From Candidatus Altarchaeum sp. CG2_30_32_3053 (GTDB lineage Archaea > Altiarchaeota > Altiarchaeia > Altiarchaeales > Altiarchaeaceae): 19,988 nucleotides of DNA. This document shows, in pieces, positions 1 to 6,661 of the stretch. A program made the translations under genes and the position numbers. How positions within the stretch are numbered: the first letter of the stretch is position 1; the number at the start of each line of letters is the position of its first letter. The stretch covers positions 1-19,988 of the forward strand of contig MNZY01000240.1 in the NCBI GenBank assembly GCA_001873845.1, written 5' to 3'. The notes beneath the pieces were generated by a model that made no database searches, had not been told where the DNA came from, and worked only from the letters and a program-made list of their open reading frames with translations.

Positions 1-79
1 TTGAATAAATTAGTTCTCTATTGTAGTTCTCTATTGAATAAATTAGTTCTCTATTGTAGTTCTCTATTGAATAAATTAG
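1..79. repeat. 33-bp tandem repeat, 2.4 copies
   Basis: Two perfect 33-bp units (1-33 and 34-66) and a 13-base partial third (67-79). Inside each unit the 13-mer TAGTTCTCTATTG occurs twice (11-23, 24-36, 44-56, 57-69). On the minus strand the unit is exactly 11 codons and translates in the toxin frame as LIYSIENYNRE, repeated. The array begins at the first base of the window, so its full copy number is not visible. Confidence 0.95.
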
Positions 80-189
80 CACAAAATGACCGATATGAAC
101 TCGTCTTTTGCCTTTATGAATATATTTCAGGGTTTGCCTATTAATGGGTCGGGCAATATATCATTAAGTTTCTTACCTTTGTATTGCAT
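1..189 (-). pseudogene. RelE/ParE-type toxin remnant, frameshifted, continues off window
   Basis: On the minus strand an ATG at 189 opens a frame giving MQYKGKKLNDILPDPLIGKP, which stops at TGA 129-127. If one base is restored near 130, the reading continues as LKYIHKGKRRVHIGHFVLIY and then SIENY. This matches the C-terminal half of RelE-family mRNA interferases, in which a DPxxGKPLK turn is followed by a basic RRVRIG stretch and a strand ending in LIY. The usual 25 or so N-terminal residues before this turn are missing, so the gene is both N-truncated and frameshifted. The last visible codons run into a 33-bp tandem repeat that stays in frame. The antitoxin-like remnant ends 1 base upstream, the usual antitoxin-toxin order. 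The family assignment rests on pattern recognition of a short stretch; the frameshift could also be an assembly error near a contig end. Confidence 0.6.
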
Positions 190-190
190 C

Positions 191-370
191 TTATTCCTTC
201 AACAAATCTAAAAATTTGTGCATTTCTTCTCTGCTTTTGCAATGAGTAGCCCTTCCTGCTTTAATATCTTCTTCCGCTCTTTCAAGACCTTTTATCAGCT
301 TTTTATTTCTTGACAAAGATAATTCTTCCATGAAATCATGTATGTCCTGCTCAAATCTGTCAAGGAGATA
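191..370 (-). pseudogene. RelB-like antitoxin remnant, 5' truncated
   Basis: A minus-strand open stretch from 370 to the TAA at 191-193 reads YLLDRFEQDIHDFMEELSLS followed by a helix-rich tail containing LERAEEDIKAGRATHCKSRE. The tail resembles the C-terminus of short type II antitoxins, in which an E-x-x-D/I-K-A-G-R motif precedes the toxin-wrapping helix. A stop codon lies immediately upstream of this frame, so only the ATG at 331 remains as a start. That leaves 46 residues and no N-terminal DNA-binding part. The toxin-like remnant follows after one base, supporting a decayed toxin-antitoxin pair. Short length and family-level similarity limit certainty; it could still be translated as a short orphan peptide. 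Confidence 0.55.
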
Positions 371-392
371 TTAAAAATTAATTTTTTAATTT

Positions 393-400
393 AAAAAAAA
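393..400 (-). terminator. oligo-T tract after dnaJ
   Basis: Just past the dnaJ stop codon the minus strand carries eight consecutive T residues followed by more A/T-rich sequence. There is no GC-rich hairpin. Archaeal RNA polymerase terminates at such oligo-T tracts, so this is a plausible dnaJ terminator. Confidence 0.4.
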
Positions 401-406
401 GAACAA

Positions 407-1540
407 TTACCAGAATTTAAATCTGTGTTTTGATTTTTTCATTTCTTCATCAAAGTCAATCAGCAATTTTTTCTGCCGTTCATTCAGGCCCATCGGAATT
501 TCGATTTCAGCAACAACAAACTGATCTCCGACATTCCTTCTCATTTCGTTGTGAATCCCTAACTCTTTCATTCGTAATATTGTTCCCGGCTGGGTTCCTT
601 CAGAAATATTTAATACAGCAGTTCCCCGAAGTGTCGGAACATCTATCTTTCCGCCTAATATTGCCAGAGTAAAAGGAATCTTGACATTACAGTAAACATC
701 ATCACCTTTCCTTTTGAAGAAATTATCCTCCATGACATTAATCTTTATATATAAATCACCCTGTCCATACTTCCCGTAATTGCCCTGTCCTGTCATTTTT
801 AAATTATCTCCGCTATTTATCCCTCCCGGAACCCTTACCTTAACATTTGCTTCCTTTTTAGCCCTTCCTGTTCCATGACATACCTTACATGGATTTTGAT
901 TTAAGTTGCCCTGTCCATGACATTTGGGGCATGTCTGGGCACTGGTAAAGGTTATAAACCCGGCCCTTTTATATGTCTGTATGACTCCTCTTCCATGACA
1001 TTTATCACATGTGATGATTTTTCCGTCTCTGCTTCCGCTCCCGTTGCACTCCGGACATTTAACATTATGAAAAAATCTGATTTCCTTTTCTGTTCCAAAA
1101 GCAGAATCCTTTAAATTTATTGATAAAGTATATTCAAGATCCTCTCCCTTATCTCCTCGCGTTTCATATCTGTATCCCTGTCTGCCCATTCTTCCCCCAA
1201 AAACGCCTTTAAAAATTTCATCAAAGCCGAAACCTCTGCCATAGCCGGAAAATATATCCTGAAAGTCGCTGAAGTCAGCATTTCTGAATATATCTTCCTG
1301 ATTGACATTTCCCATGCCGGCACTTCCAAACTTATCGTATTGAGCCTTTTTCTCGTCATTGCTTAATACAGCATAAGCCTCACTTATTTCTTTAAATTTT
1401 TCCTCATAATCCTTTTTTTTATCAGCAGGCGCCTTGTCCGGATGATACTGCATCGCCATTTTCCGGTATGCCTGTTTGAGGTCGTCCTTTGTTGCATTCC
1501 TGCCTGCTCCTAAAATTTCATAGTAGTCCTTTCCACTCAT
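407..1540 (-). CDS. dnaJ: chaperone DnaJ (type I Hsp40)
   Basis: Co-chaperone that delivers unfolded substrates to DnaK and stimulates its ATPase. The 377-aa product has the full type I layout: an N-terminal J domain with HPD at residues 33-35, a Gly/Phe-rich segment (about 71-125), a zinc domain with four CxxCxGxG motifs (pairs C162/C165, C178/C181, C204/C207, C218/C221), and a C-terminal substrate-binding region. The length is normal. The open frame extends 13 codons further upstream (to 1579), but the ATG at 1540 gives the canonical start MSGKDYYEILG, so it is preferred. No grpE or dnaK is visible next to it. The gene is divergent from the GT-C gene at 1619 and followed by an oligo-T tract, so it is probably monocistronic. 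There is no Shine-Dalgarno upstream. Confidence 0.96.
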   Translation of the reverse strand: MSGKDYYEILGAGRNATKDDLKQAYRKMAMQYHPDKAPADKKKDYEEKFKEISEAYAVLSNDEKKAQYDKFGSAGMGNVNQEDIFRNADFSDFQDIFSGYGRGFGFDEIFKGVFGGRMGRQGYRYETRGDKGEDLEYTLSINLKDSAFGTEKEIRFFHNVKCPECNGSGSRDGKIITCDKCHGRGVIQTYKRAGFITFTSAQTCPKCHGQGNLNQNPCKVCHGTGRAKKEANVKVRVPGGINSGDNLKMTGQGNYGKYGQGDLYIKINVMEDNFFKRKGDDVYCNVKIPFTLAILGGKIDVPTLRGTAVLNISEGTQPGTILRMKELGIHNEMRRNVGDQFVVAEIEIPMGLNERQKKLLIDFDEEMKKSKHRFKFW

Positions 1541-1618
1541 TTTTAAATATTTTGTACTTTTACAATAATTGTATAGCAATATTAATTATTACTTGATTAC
1601 AAAATTACAAAATTTAAA
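1541..1618. promoter_or_regulatory. divergent promoter region, dnaJ / GT-C gene
   Basis: This 78-bp, very A/T-rich spacer must carry both start signals. On the minus strand a TATAC element (1571-1575) lies about 31-35 bases before the dnaJ ATG, a TATA-box distance for a leaderless mRNA. The plus-strand box is not clear; the A/T-rich stretch around 1580-1592 is the best-placed candidate. No Shine-Dalgarno is visible for either gene. Exact boxes are inferred. Confidence 0.35.
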
Positions 1619-3088
1619 ATGAGAGAAGGAAAACATTTGCTTATTATTGGCAGTATTGTTACATTAACAATGCTATTTGCATTAATTTTAAATTTCTCCC
1701 CGCATTTTTATTATCCTTATCCTTTGCATGTTGATGAATATATACACCTAGAGGCGGCAAAACAAATTCTGGAAAAGGGAAACATCAATAACATGACAGA
1801 CCCAACAGGAAGATTCCAACACAATGATATGGAAATTGGCTATCACATTTTTCTTTCTGAAATTTTTATCTGGACGAACATGAAAATGGAAAATACTATA
1901 TTTATCCCTGTAATATTTTCCGTTTTTTCTATCATCATCACATACATTTATTTAAGGCGATTCTCAAAGATTTCCGCACTTGTGGCAATCATACTTATCG
2001 CATTAATTCCCACAACTGTTGGTTTTTTGGGGGAGAAATTTATCGTTCCGGTAAATATTTCATTTATAGCAATTCCTGGTGTTCTTTTTCTGATAGACAG
2101 ATACGAACGAGAGCCGGCGAATAAAAATTTAATCCCTTTCATTCCATTAATTTCCATCTCTTTGCTTTTTCATCCTCCGAGCGGATTTGCTGTTTTGACA
2201 ATAATTCTCGCATACATCATTTTACTGGCTTTCAGATTAAATACAGAAGAAGGTGTAAAAGCCAAAAATAAAATTTTTAAAATTTTGTTAATATCAGCAA
2301 TCTCTTTGGTTATAGTTATCCAATTGTTCCTTCCTCTTCTTTTAAGTAAAGGTATTGAAGCCGGGACATTTGCAAAACAAACTTATTTAGATGATATAAT
2401 TTATTTTCCTGATTATTTCGGCATTTTTCCGCTAATATTGTCTGCAACTGGAATATTTTTCTTGATTTACAGGAAAAATTTGCTAATTCCTTTATCATTG
2501 CTGCTGCTTTTAATTGACCTTCTCGCTTATATTCATTTCCAAAAAATTTTTCTGTTTCCTTTCGGAAGAATCTATATTTACATTTCAATACTTCTTTCAA
2601 TAAGTGCTGCGTTTGGGGTTTACGAAATTCTGAAATTTAAAGGAAAGTTTTTCAGGGTTGGAATTATTGTTGTTGTTCTTTTGATTTCTCTTTCTATGTA
2701 TGAACAGCTGCTGCATCACGGCCCTTATCAATTACCAAAACACAGTCCTTACCAGTATTATCACATCATGAGTGCCGATGGTTCTGATTATGAAAATTTC
2801 GTGTGGATGAAAGAGAATACTCCAAAAAATTCAACAATTCTGGCAGATAGTTGGAAAAGCAAGGGACTGGCAATTTTTGCAGAAAGAAAAGTATATTCGT
2901 ATTTTCCATTTGGCCCCGATGTAAAATCGCTGTATTACTGTGAATCAGGCGATAAATTTTTGGCATATAGATGCAATGAGACAGAATTTTTGCTCAATAA
3001 TGGTATTGACTATGTTTATTCCTGTAATTGTGAAAATGAAAATTTAACAGAAATAAGGAGATGTGTTTTTAAGGTCAATTCTGATTAA
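1619..3088 (+). CDS. GT-C-type membrane glycosyltransferase-like protein (STT3/GT39-like)
   Basis: A 489-aa polytopic membrane protein. A first transmembrane helix (about residues 7-26) is followed by an extracytoplasmic loop with the acidic pair D39-E40 in HVDEYIHLEAAKQIL, the usual place for the metal/lipid-phosphate-binding acid of GT-C enzymes. Roughly ten more hydrophobic helices follow up to about residue 370. The last 100 residues or so are soluble and start with YENFVWMKENTPKNSTILAD, closely resembling the start of the STT3/AglB C-terminal domain. The AglB WWDxG signature is absent; DSWKSKG stands near its position. It may therefore be a lipid-linked-sugar transferase or a divergent oligosaccharyltransferase relative; the substrate is unknown. 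Four cysteines cluster near the C-terminus (YYCESG, YRCNE, SCNC). It is divergent from dnaJ and convergent with the OB-fold gene. No Shine-Dalgarno. Confidence 0.72.
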   Translation: MREGKHLLIIGSIVTLTMLFALILNFSPHFYYPYPLHVDEYIHLEAAKQILEKGNINNMTDPTGRFQHNDMEIGYHIFLSEIFIWTNMKMENTIFIPVIFSVFSIIITYIYLRRFSKISALVAIILIALIPTTVGFLGEKFIVPVNISFIAIPGVLFLIDRYEREPANKNLIPFIPLISISLLFHPPSGFAVLTIILAYIILLAFRLNTEEGVKAKNKIFKILLISAISLVIVIQLFLPLLLSKGIEAGTFAKQTYLDDIIYFPDYFGIFPLILSATGIFFLIYRKNLLIPLSLLLLLIDLLAYIHFQKIFLFPFGRIYIYISILLSISAAFGVYEILKFKGKFFRVGIIVVVLLISLSMYEQLLHHGPYQLPKHSPYQYYHIMSADGSDYENFVWMKENTPKNSTILADSWKSKGLAIFAERKVYSYFPFGPDVKSLYYCESGDKFLAYRCNETEFLLNNGIDYVYSCNCENENLTEIRRCVFKVNSD

Positions 3089-3106
3089 TTCTGAATAATT
3101 CTGAAT
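3077..3106. repeat. three tandem 10-bp AATTCTGAWT units at gene end
   Basis: AATTCTGATT followed by AATTCTGAAT twice, spanning the stop codon of the GT-C gene. It is followed by the 14-bp perfect palindrome AATCTTTAAAGATT (3104-3117) in the 33-bp convergent gap. It may act in transcription termination or be simple sequence drift. Confidence 0.6.
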
Positions 3107-3121
3107 CTTTAAAGATTATTC

Positions 3122-3481
3122 CTATATGATTTTAATATTCTTTGCATCGCTTATTGTAATTTCCAATTCACCCCGATAAATTTGGACAGTTCCCAAAGCC
3201 CTTATCTTTTCACCTATTTCAAAATTCATCTGTATGTTTTTCGGAAGGTAAATTTTTGTAGGTGTATTATAAAATTTCAGTGTTGCTGATTTGTCCTTTT
3301 GCTTTGTAACTTTTTCAATTGTTCCTTCAACATAGACCTTCTTTTCAATATCTGCATGAGAAATTTCTTCTATCTGCTGTAAAGGTGGATTTATTAAAGG
3401 GGAGATATAGGTAAGTATCAGCAAGCCAATAATTGACAGGACTGCTGAAAGGTAAAATAAAATTTCAAACTTGTCTTTCAT
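3122..3481 (-). CDS. membrane-anchored OB-fold (tRNA_anti-like) protein
   Basis: A 119-aa protein with one N-terminal transmembrane segment (about residues 8-30). A single beta-rich domain follows (about 45-119) that reads as an OB fold: VYVEGTIEKVTKQKDKSATL is the typical first hairpin (V-x-G-x-V), and IGEKIRALGTVQIYRGELEI is the later strand pair seen in tRNA_anti/OB nucleic-acid-binding domains. Small proteins of this type, anchored by an N-terminal helix, are common in archaea and have no established function. Its orientation suggests transcription towards the end of the convergent GT-C gene. The ATG at 3481 has no Shine-Dalgarno. The ligand (nucleic acid or other) is not deducible. Confidence 0.7.
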   Translation of the reverse strand: MKDKFEILFYLSAVLSIIGLLILTYISPLINPPLQQIEEISHADIEKKVYVEGTIEKVTKQKDKSATLKFYNTPTKIYLPKNIQMNFEIGEKIRALGTVQIYRGELEITISDAKNIKII

Positions 3482-3531
3482 TTTGCGGAAATTGTTAAAT
3501 TTATTATAAATTTTTATTCATCAATTCTAAA

Positions 3532-3840
3532 TCAGGCAAACCAAATACAATAATGTGTGTTATAAATATTTCCTAATATCCCAAATGAGTACGCTTTGAC
3601 ATAAGAAGGCAAAGAATGTTCTAATGCTAATGTCTTATTAAATTCTTCAATAAGGTCTTTCGGGGTCTTTTCATTATCCACATACAGATAAATTCCTTTC
3701 TTATCTTTAAAAAACTGCCTGATTATTTCTGTTTTTCCAACCCTTCTCATACATAAGATTACTGCCATCACGCTTTTGTCCGGAATACCTGAAAGGTCTT
3801 GTAGCACTTCAAGTTCATTTTCTCTGTTATAAAATTTCAT
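3532..3840 (-). pseudogene. truncated archaeal-type AAA/STAND ATPase N-terminus
   Basis: A 102-aa frame beginning MKFYNRENELEVLQDLSGIP. This is the standard opening of archaeal ATPases of the PF01637 type, which are normally 350-450 aa with a C-terminal DUF234 nuclease-like domain. The P-loop region reads CMRRVGKTEII: the GKT remains, but the first glycine of GxxxxGK[ST] is replaced by Cys. Walker B, the sensor regions and the C-terminal domain are all absent. After PSYVKAYSF the sequence no longer resembles the family and ends at a TGA (3532-3534). It is most likely a decayed 5' fragment rather than a functional protein. The flanking 3841-4130 stretch is gene-free and repeat-bearing, in line with local decay. 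Confidence 0.65.
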
Positions 3841-4130
3841 CTTTCATTGATTATTGTGGGTATAATAATAGTTATAATAATAGTTATAATAATAGTTGCA
3901 AAATTTATTCGTAACTTTTCTGCCATTTTAGAAATCTGCAAGATTTCTGAAATCTCCAAACGAAGTCGGCGTAAAAATTAACGAATTTACTATATTTGAA
4001 TACCCAAAAAAAATTTAAAATAAATAAGTTTAGCCCTTATGTTTAATGTCGTAATGTGATGAAATTTCAAAAATTTTTGTCGCATGGACGATGAAAGGGG
4101 GCTGGGAGATTAAAAACAATGCCATTAAAA
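3841..4130. other. gene-free stretch with short repeats
   Basis: No convincing gene on either strand. It holds three perfect copies of a 12-bp unit (3861-3896), an 8-bp hairpin AGAAATCT-GCA-AGATTTCT (3930-3948), and near 4095-4107 a short G-rich run (AGGGGGCTGGGAG) that stands out in this A/T-rich sequence. No tRNA, CRISPR or complete C/D-box layout was recognised. Confidence 0.5.
3861..3896. repeat. 12-bp tandem repeat x3
   Basis: Three exact, contiguous copies of TATAATAATAGT just upstream of the truncated ATPase gene (minus strand). The copy number may vary between strains by slippage. Confidence 0.9.
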
Positions 4131-4967
4131 TTAAACCAGGATGATATCGTTTTCTGCACATGTCTCTACAACCTCGCTACTTTTATCAAGCGTTACAAGA
4201 ACCTTTTCAATCTTGTTTTTATCGGGACATTTCTCTTTTATTATCAGCTCACATTTATCTGCAAATCTTTCTATATCTTCTTTGTCGGGGCAGGATTTTA
4301 TCTCAAAGACAATATCTTTTCCCTTGGAAAGAAGAATATCATATTCGTATTCTCTGTCCTTTTTTCCAAGCATTCCTCTAGTATCTTTTACTTTTTCTCT
4401 TAACTTTAAATTATCCGAAGTTATGTCTCCTCTGTCTAATGCATATCGTAATGTTCCCGCAACCATATTTTCTAAACTTCTGCCTGCTCTTCTCTGAAAT
4501 CCTCCAACAATAATATTTACAAAGTCCTCGTGATTTTTTACATCTTCCTTTATCTTCCCTATCACAAATATTAGCTCTTCAAATCTTCTGTCTACTGTTT
4601 CAAATCTCTTGTTACTTTCTTCTCTTGCTTCTTCAAATCTCTTGTTACTTTCTTCTCTTGCTTCTTCAAATCTCCTGTCCATTGCTTCAAATCTCCTGTC
4701 TACCACCTCAAATCTCCTGTTACTTTCTTCTCTTGCTTCTTCAAATCTCCTATCCATTGCTTCAAATCTCCTATCCATTGCTTCAAATCTCCTGTTACTT
4801 TCTTCTCTTGATTTTTCTATTTCAATTAAAATCCTGATAAGATCATCTTTTGTGGAGAATTTTTTGTCAATTATTGCATAAACTTCATACAATATATCCG
4901 GCCTTTCTGTCAAAATCCTTGGCAATGCCTCTATTACACTTTCCGCTGTGATTATTTCCGAATTCAT
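4131..4967 (-). CDS. DUF3782-like coiled-coil protein with PD-(D/E)XK nuclease fold
   Basis: 278 aa. Residues 1-47 form a helical N-terminal part. About 48-133 is a highly charged coiled coil built from 7-residue RRFEAMD-type and 11-residue RRFEEAREESN-type units. Residues 134-278 form a PD-(D/E)XK-like domain: E166 in RSLENMV, D210 in EYEYDILLSKG, and E222-x-K224 in VFEIKS match the acid, D and ExK positions of that fold. This arrangement is that of archaeal DUF3782 proteins, whose biological role is not established. The ATG at 4967 has no Shine-Dalgarno; a TATA-like box lies about 30 bases upstream. The repeated DNA (4578-4793) makes length variants likely. Nuclease activity is inferred from motif placement only. 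Confidence 0.8.
   Translation of the reverse strand: MNSEIITAESVIEALPRILTERPDILYEVYAIIDKKFSTKDDLIRILIEIEKSREESNRRFEAMDRRFEAMDRRFEEAREESNRRFEVVDRRFEAMDRRFEEAREESNKRFEEAREESNKRFETVDRRFEELIFVIGKIKEDVKNHEDFVNIIVGGFQRRAGRSLENMVAGTLRYALDRGDITSDNLKLREKVKDTRGMLGKKDREYEYDILLSKGKDIVFEIKSCPDKEDIERFADKCELIIKEKCPDKNKIEKVLVTLDKSSEVVETCAENDIILV
4578..4793 (-). repeat. coding repeat array, 21-bp and 33-bp units
   Basis: Coding repeats inside the DUF3782-like gene. In translation order the units are 7, 7, 11, 7, 7, 11, 11 and 7 residues, followed by a partial RRFE (residues 59-130). Units are near-identical at DNA level, suggesting recent expansion by slippage or unequal recombination. Confidence 0.85.
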
Positions 4968-4998
4968 TTTTGATAAATATAATATTAAACCTTTACGA

Positions 4999-5004
4999 TT
5001 TATA
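4999..5004 (-). promoter_or_regulatory. candidate TATA box for the DUF3782-like gene
   Basis: On the minus strand the sequence reads CATATAAATCG, with the TATAAA about 31 bases before the ATG at 4967. It lies within the 114-bp gap after the secreted-protein gene. This spacing suits an archaeal promoter with a very short or absent leader. Confidence 0.35.
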
Positions 5005-5081
5005 TGAATTATTTAAAAAATATCTCTTATTCTGGACAACAATAAGCTCATCACGGATTCAAAAATATGAGATTTTATTTT

Positions 5082-6524
5082 TTACTCCACATAAATCTTT
5101 AATGACTCTTTAAAATTGGACTTATACAATCGGACAAGGTTGTATGTAAAATAATGCGATATTCTGCTGAAATTACCTTCAATTTCAACAACCTTTTCAG
5201 GAAATGCATATTTCCCTTTATCCATAAACCACTGCTCTGCTATTATTTTATCACATTTTTCTTTTTCGCATTCTTCAAAATTCAAATAACCTTTCTTTTC
5301 GTTTTCTATAACATTTCTTTGTATATTCCCTTTTATTTCACTGTCTCTTAAAATTTTTATGTATTTGAATTTGTCCTTATCAAAGGATATTCCATAAGAC
5401 AATGGTTCTAAACTTACATAAGCATTTTTTGTTCTGTAAATGTATTTGATTTCTGCATAACTTTTATTTTCATAAATTTTTATGTTAAAGCCAACTTCCC
5501 GAACTTCTTTACTTTCATTAACCCATGAAACATTCATTTCATAACCATTCATTCCATTGATTGAAAAATTTGAAATTTTTATTAGTTTTTCTGAATTGTT
5601 GTAATTAAAGATTACTTTGTTTGGATTGTCTTCATCATATTTTTTACTTGATATCAATCTTTGTGTTCTTCCATCATGTTTAAATATTGCTTCCCAAGGG
5701 GATAAAGATAAAATTTGTGTTCCGTTTTTATAGATGCGGATTCCATCAGAGATTGTTGAAGATGTTGAAATTGTTATCGGATATTTTTGGGTTAAATTTA
5801 ACTCTACTGGTTCCTGAACTTTGATATTTAAACCTTCACTATAATTCAGATAATGTATTGCTCCTTTATTTTTTATAATGTAACCGATTCGTGTGAAATT
5901 TCCACTAATATTAAGCATTGTATCATTTGAAATTAATAATTCATAATTTTTGTCTGACTCCGGAATTTGGATGCTTTTACTCCATCCACTATCTTTTCCT
6001 GCTTCATTGTCTATATTCTCATCCGATGGAGTTATAATTGTTTTGTATTTTTCGGTGCTTGCCCTCCACCAGAATTGCCCTAAATTTTCGGGATGCGAAG
6101 CGTTTACTATTATATTATAAAACAATGTGCTGTTTTCTAATGTGAATATAATACTCGCTTTGTTTGGATCTTTATTATTATTGAAGTAAGTTATTATCAT
6201 AGTATTTCCTTTGATTTCAACATTTTTTGAGTCATTGCCATTAAACATAGCTTCCATATTGGAATAACCTATTCCACTATATGCAAAAATCGGCATTGTT
6301 TTGTTGTTGTATGCTATAAGCATGACTTCCGGAGAGAAAGATAAGATTTGAATACCTTTTGTATATAATTCTATTGTTGATGTTTTAATATATTTATCAG
6401 TCATTAATTTCAAATTTCCCTCTTCAATAATCGGGGGAGCGTTTGGATTTCCAGAAATCAGCAATACGACTACAACCGCTACTACAAATATCAAACTTCC
6501 TATTTTTGATAAATTTTTAGTCAT
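5082..6524 (-). CDS. sequon-rich secreted or membrane-anchored surface protein
   Basis: 480 aa. The N-terminus has a short basic stretch and one hydrophobic helix (about residues 9-24), which acts as a signal peptide or anchor; no lipobox Cys follows. The rest is beta-rich, with no further membrane segment, and contains 16 N-x-S/T sequons (for example N74, N97, N131, N141, N200, N205, N209, N227, N243, N267, N309, N319, N331, N336, N353). It is internally duplicated: IQILSFSPEVM near 58-68 matches TQILSLSPWEA near 269-279, and DPNKASIIF near 119-127 matches NPNKVIF near 300-306. I do not recognise a named family. The sequon density and the adjacent flippase and glycan genes suggest a heavily N-glycosylated envelope protein. 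There is no Shine-Dalgarno; it is divergent from the flippase gene. Confidence 0.75.
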   Translation of the reverse strand: MTKNLSKIGSLIFVVAVVVVLLISGNPNAPPIIEEGNLKLMTDKYIKTSTIELYTKGIQILSFSPEVMLIAYNNKTMPIFAYSGIGYSNMEAMFNGNDSKNVEIKGNTMIITYFNNNKDPNKASIIFTLENSTLFYNIIVNASHPENLGQFWWRASTEKYKTIITPSDENIDNEAGKDSGWSKSIQIPESDKNYELLISNDTMLNISGNFTRIGYIIKNKGAIHYLNYSEGLNIKVQEPVELNLTQKYPITISTSSTISDGIRIYKNGTQILSLSPWEAIFKHDGRTQRLISSKKYDEDNPNKVIFNYNNSEKLIKISNFSINGMNGYEMNVSWVNESKEVREVGFNIKIYENKSYAEIKYIYRTKNAYVSLEPLSYGISFDKDKFKYIKILRDSEIKGNIQRNVIENEKKGYLNFEECEKEKCDKIIAEQWFMDKGKYAFPEKVVEIEGNFSRISHYFTYNLVRLYKSNFKESLKIYVE

Positions 6525-6594
6525 ATTTAAAATTAGTAATTTGTTATAAAATTATAAAAAGTGAGAATAATTAAAAATATAAGAAATTTAATGA

Positions 6595-6628
6595 AAAATT
6601 TATACAAAGATGTAATCTTATAAATTTT
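6595..6628. promoter_or_regulatory. nested inverted repeat in the divergent promoter region
   Basis: In the 137-bp spacer between the surface-protein and flippase genes, 10-bp arms AAAATTTATA (6595-6604) and TATAAATTTT (6619-6628) are perfect inverted copies. Between them lies a second inverted pair, AGAT and ATCT (6608-6611, 6615-6618). Each outer arm contains a TATA-like TTTATA, one on each strand, so the element could be a paired promoter or an operator controlling both genes. Function is inferred. Confidence 0.4.
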
Positions 6629-6661
6629 GAATTTAATTTAAATGTTTTAACACATAATAAA

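Noticed and set aside
1..79. CRISPR array at the window start
   Set aside because: Units are contiguous with no unique spacers and are in-frame coding; it is a simple tandem repeat.
407..1540. A dnaK-grpE-dnaJ operon
   Set aside because: Upstream of dnaJ is a divergent gene and downstream is a decayed toxin-antitoxin locus; no dnaK or grpE sequence is visible in the window.
3486..3545. Short minus-strand frame reading FGLPDLELMNKNL after the ATPase fragment
   Set aside because: Too short to assign; no match to the missing ATPase parts could be recognised.
4056..4107. Possible C/D-box small RNA (GTGATGA at 4056-4062, CGATGA at 4089-4094)
   Set aside because: No CTGA D or D' box is found at suitable spacing and no terminal stem is visible.
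4609..4881. Long plus-strand open frames opposite the DUF3782-like gene
   Set aside because: They are low-complexity mirror frames of the coiled-coil repeats, with no domain and no start context.
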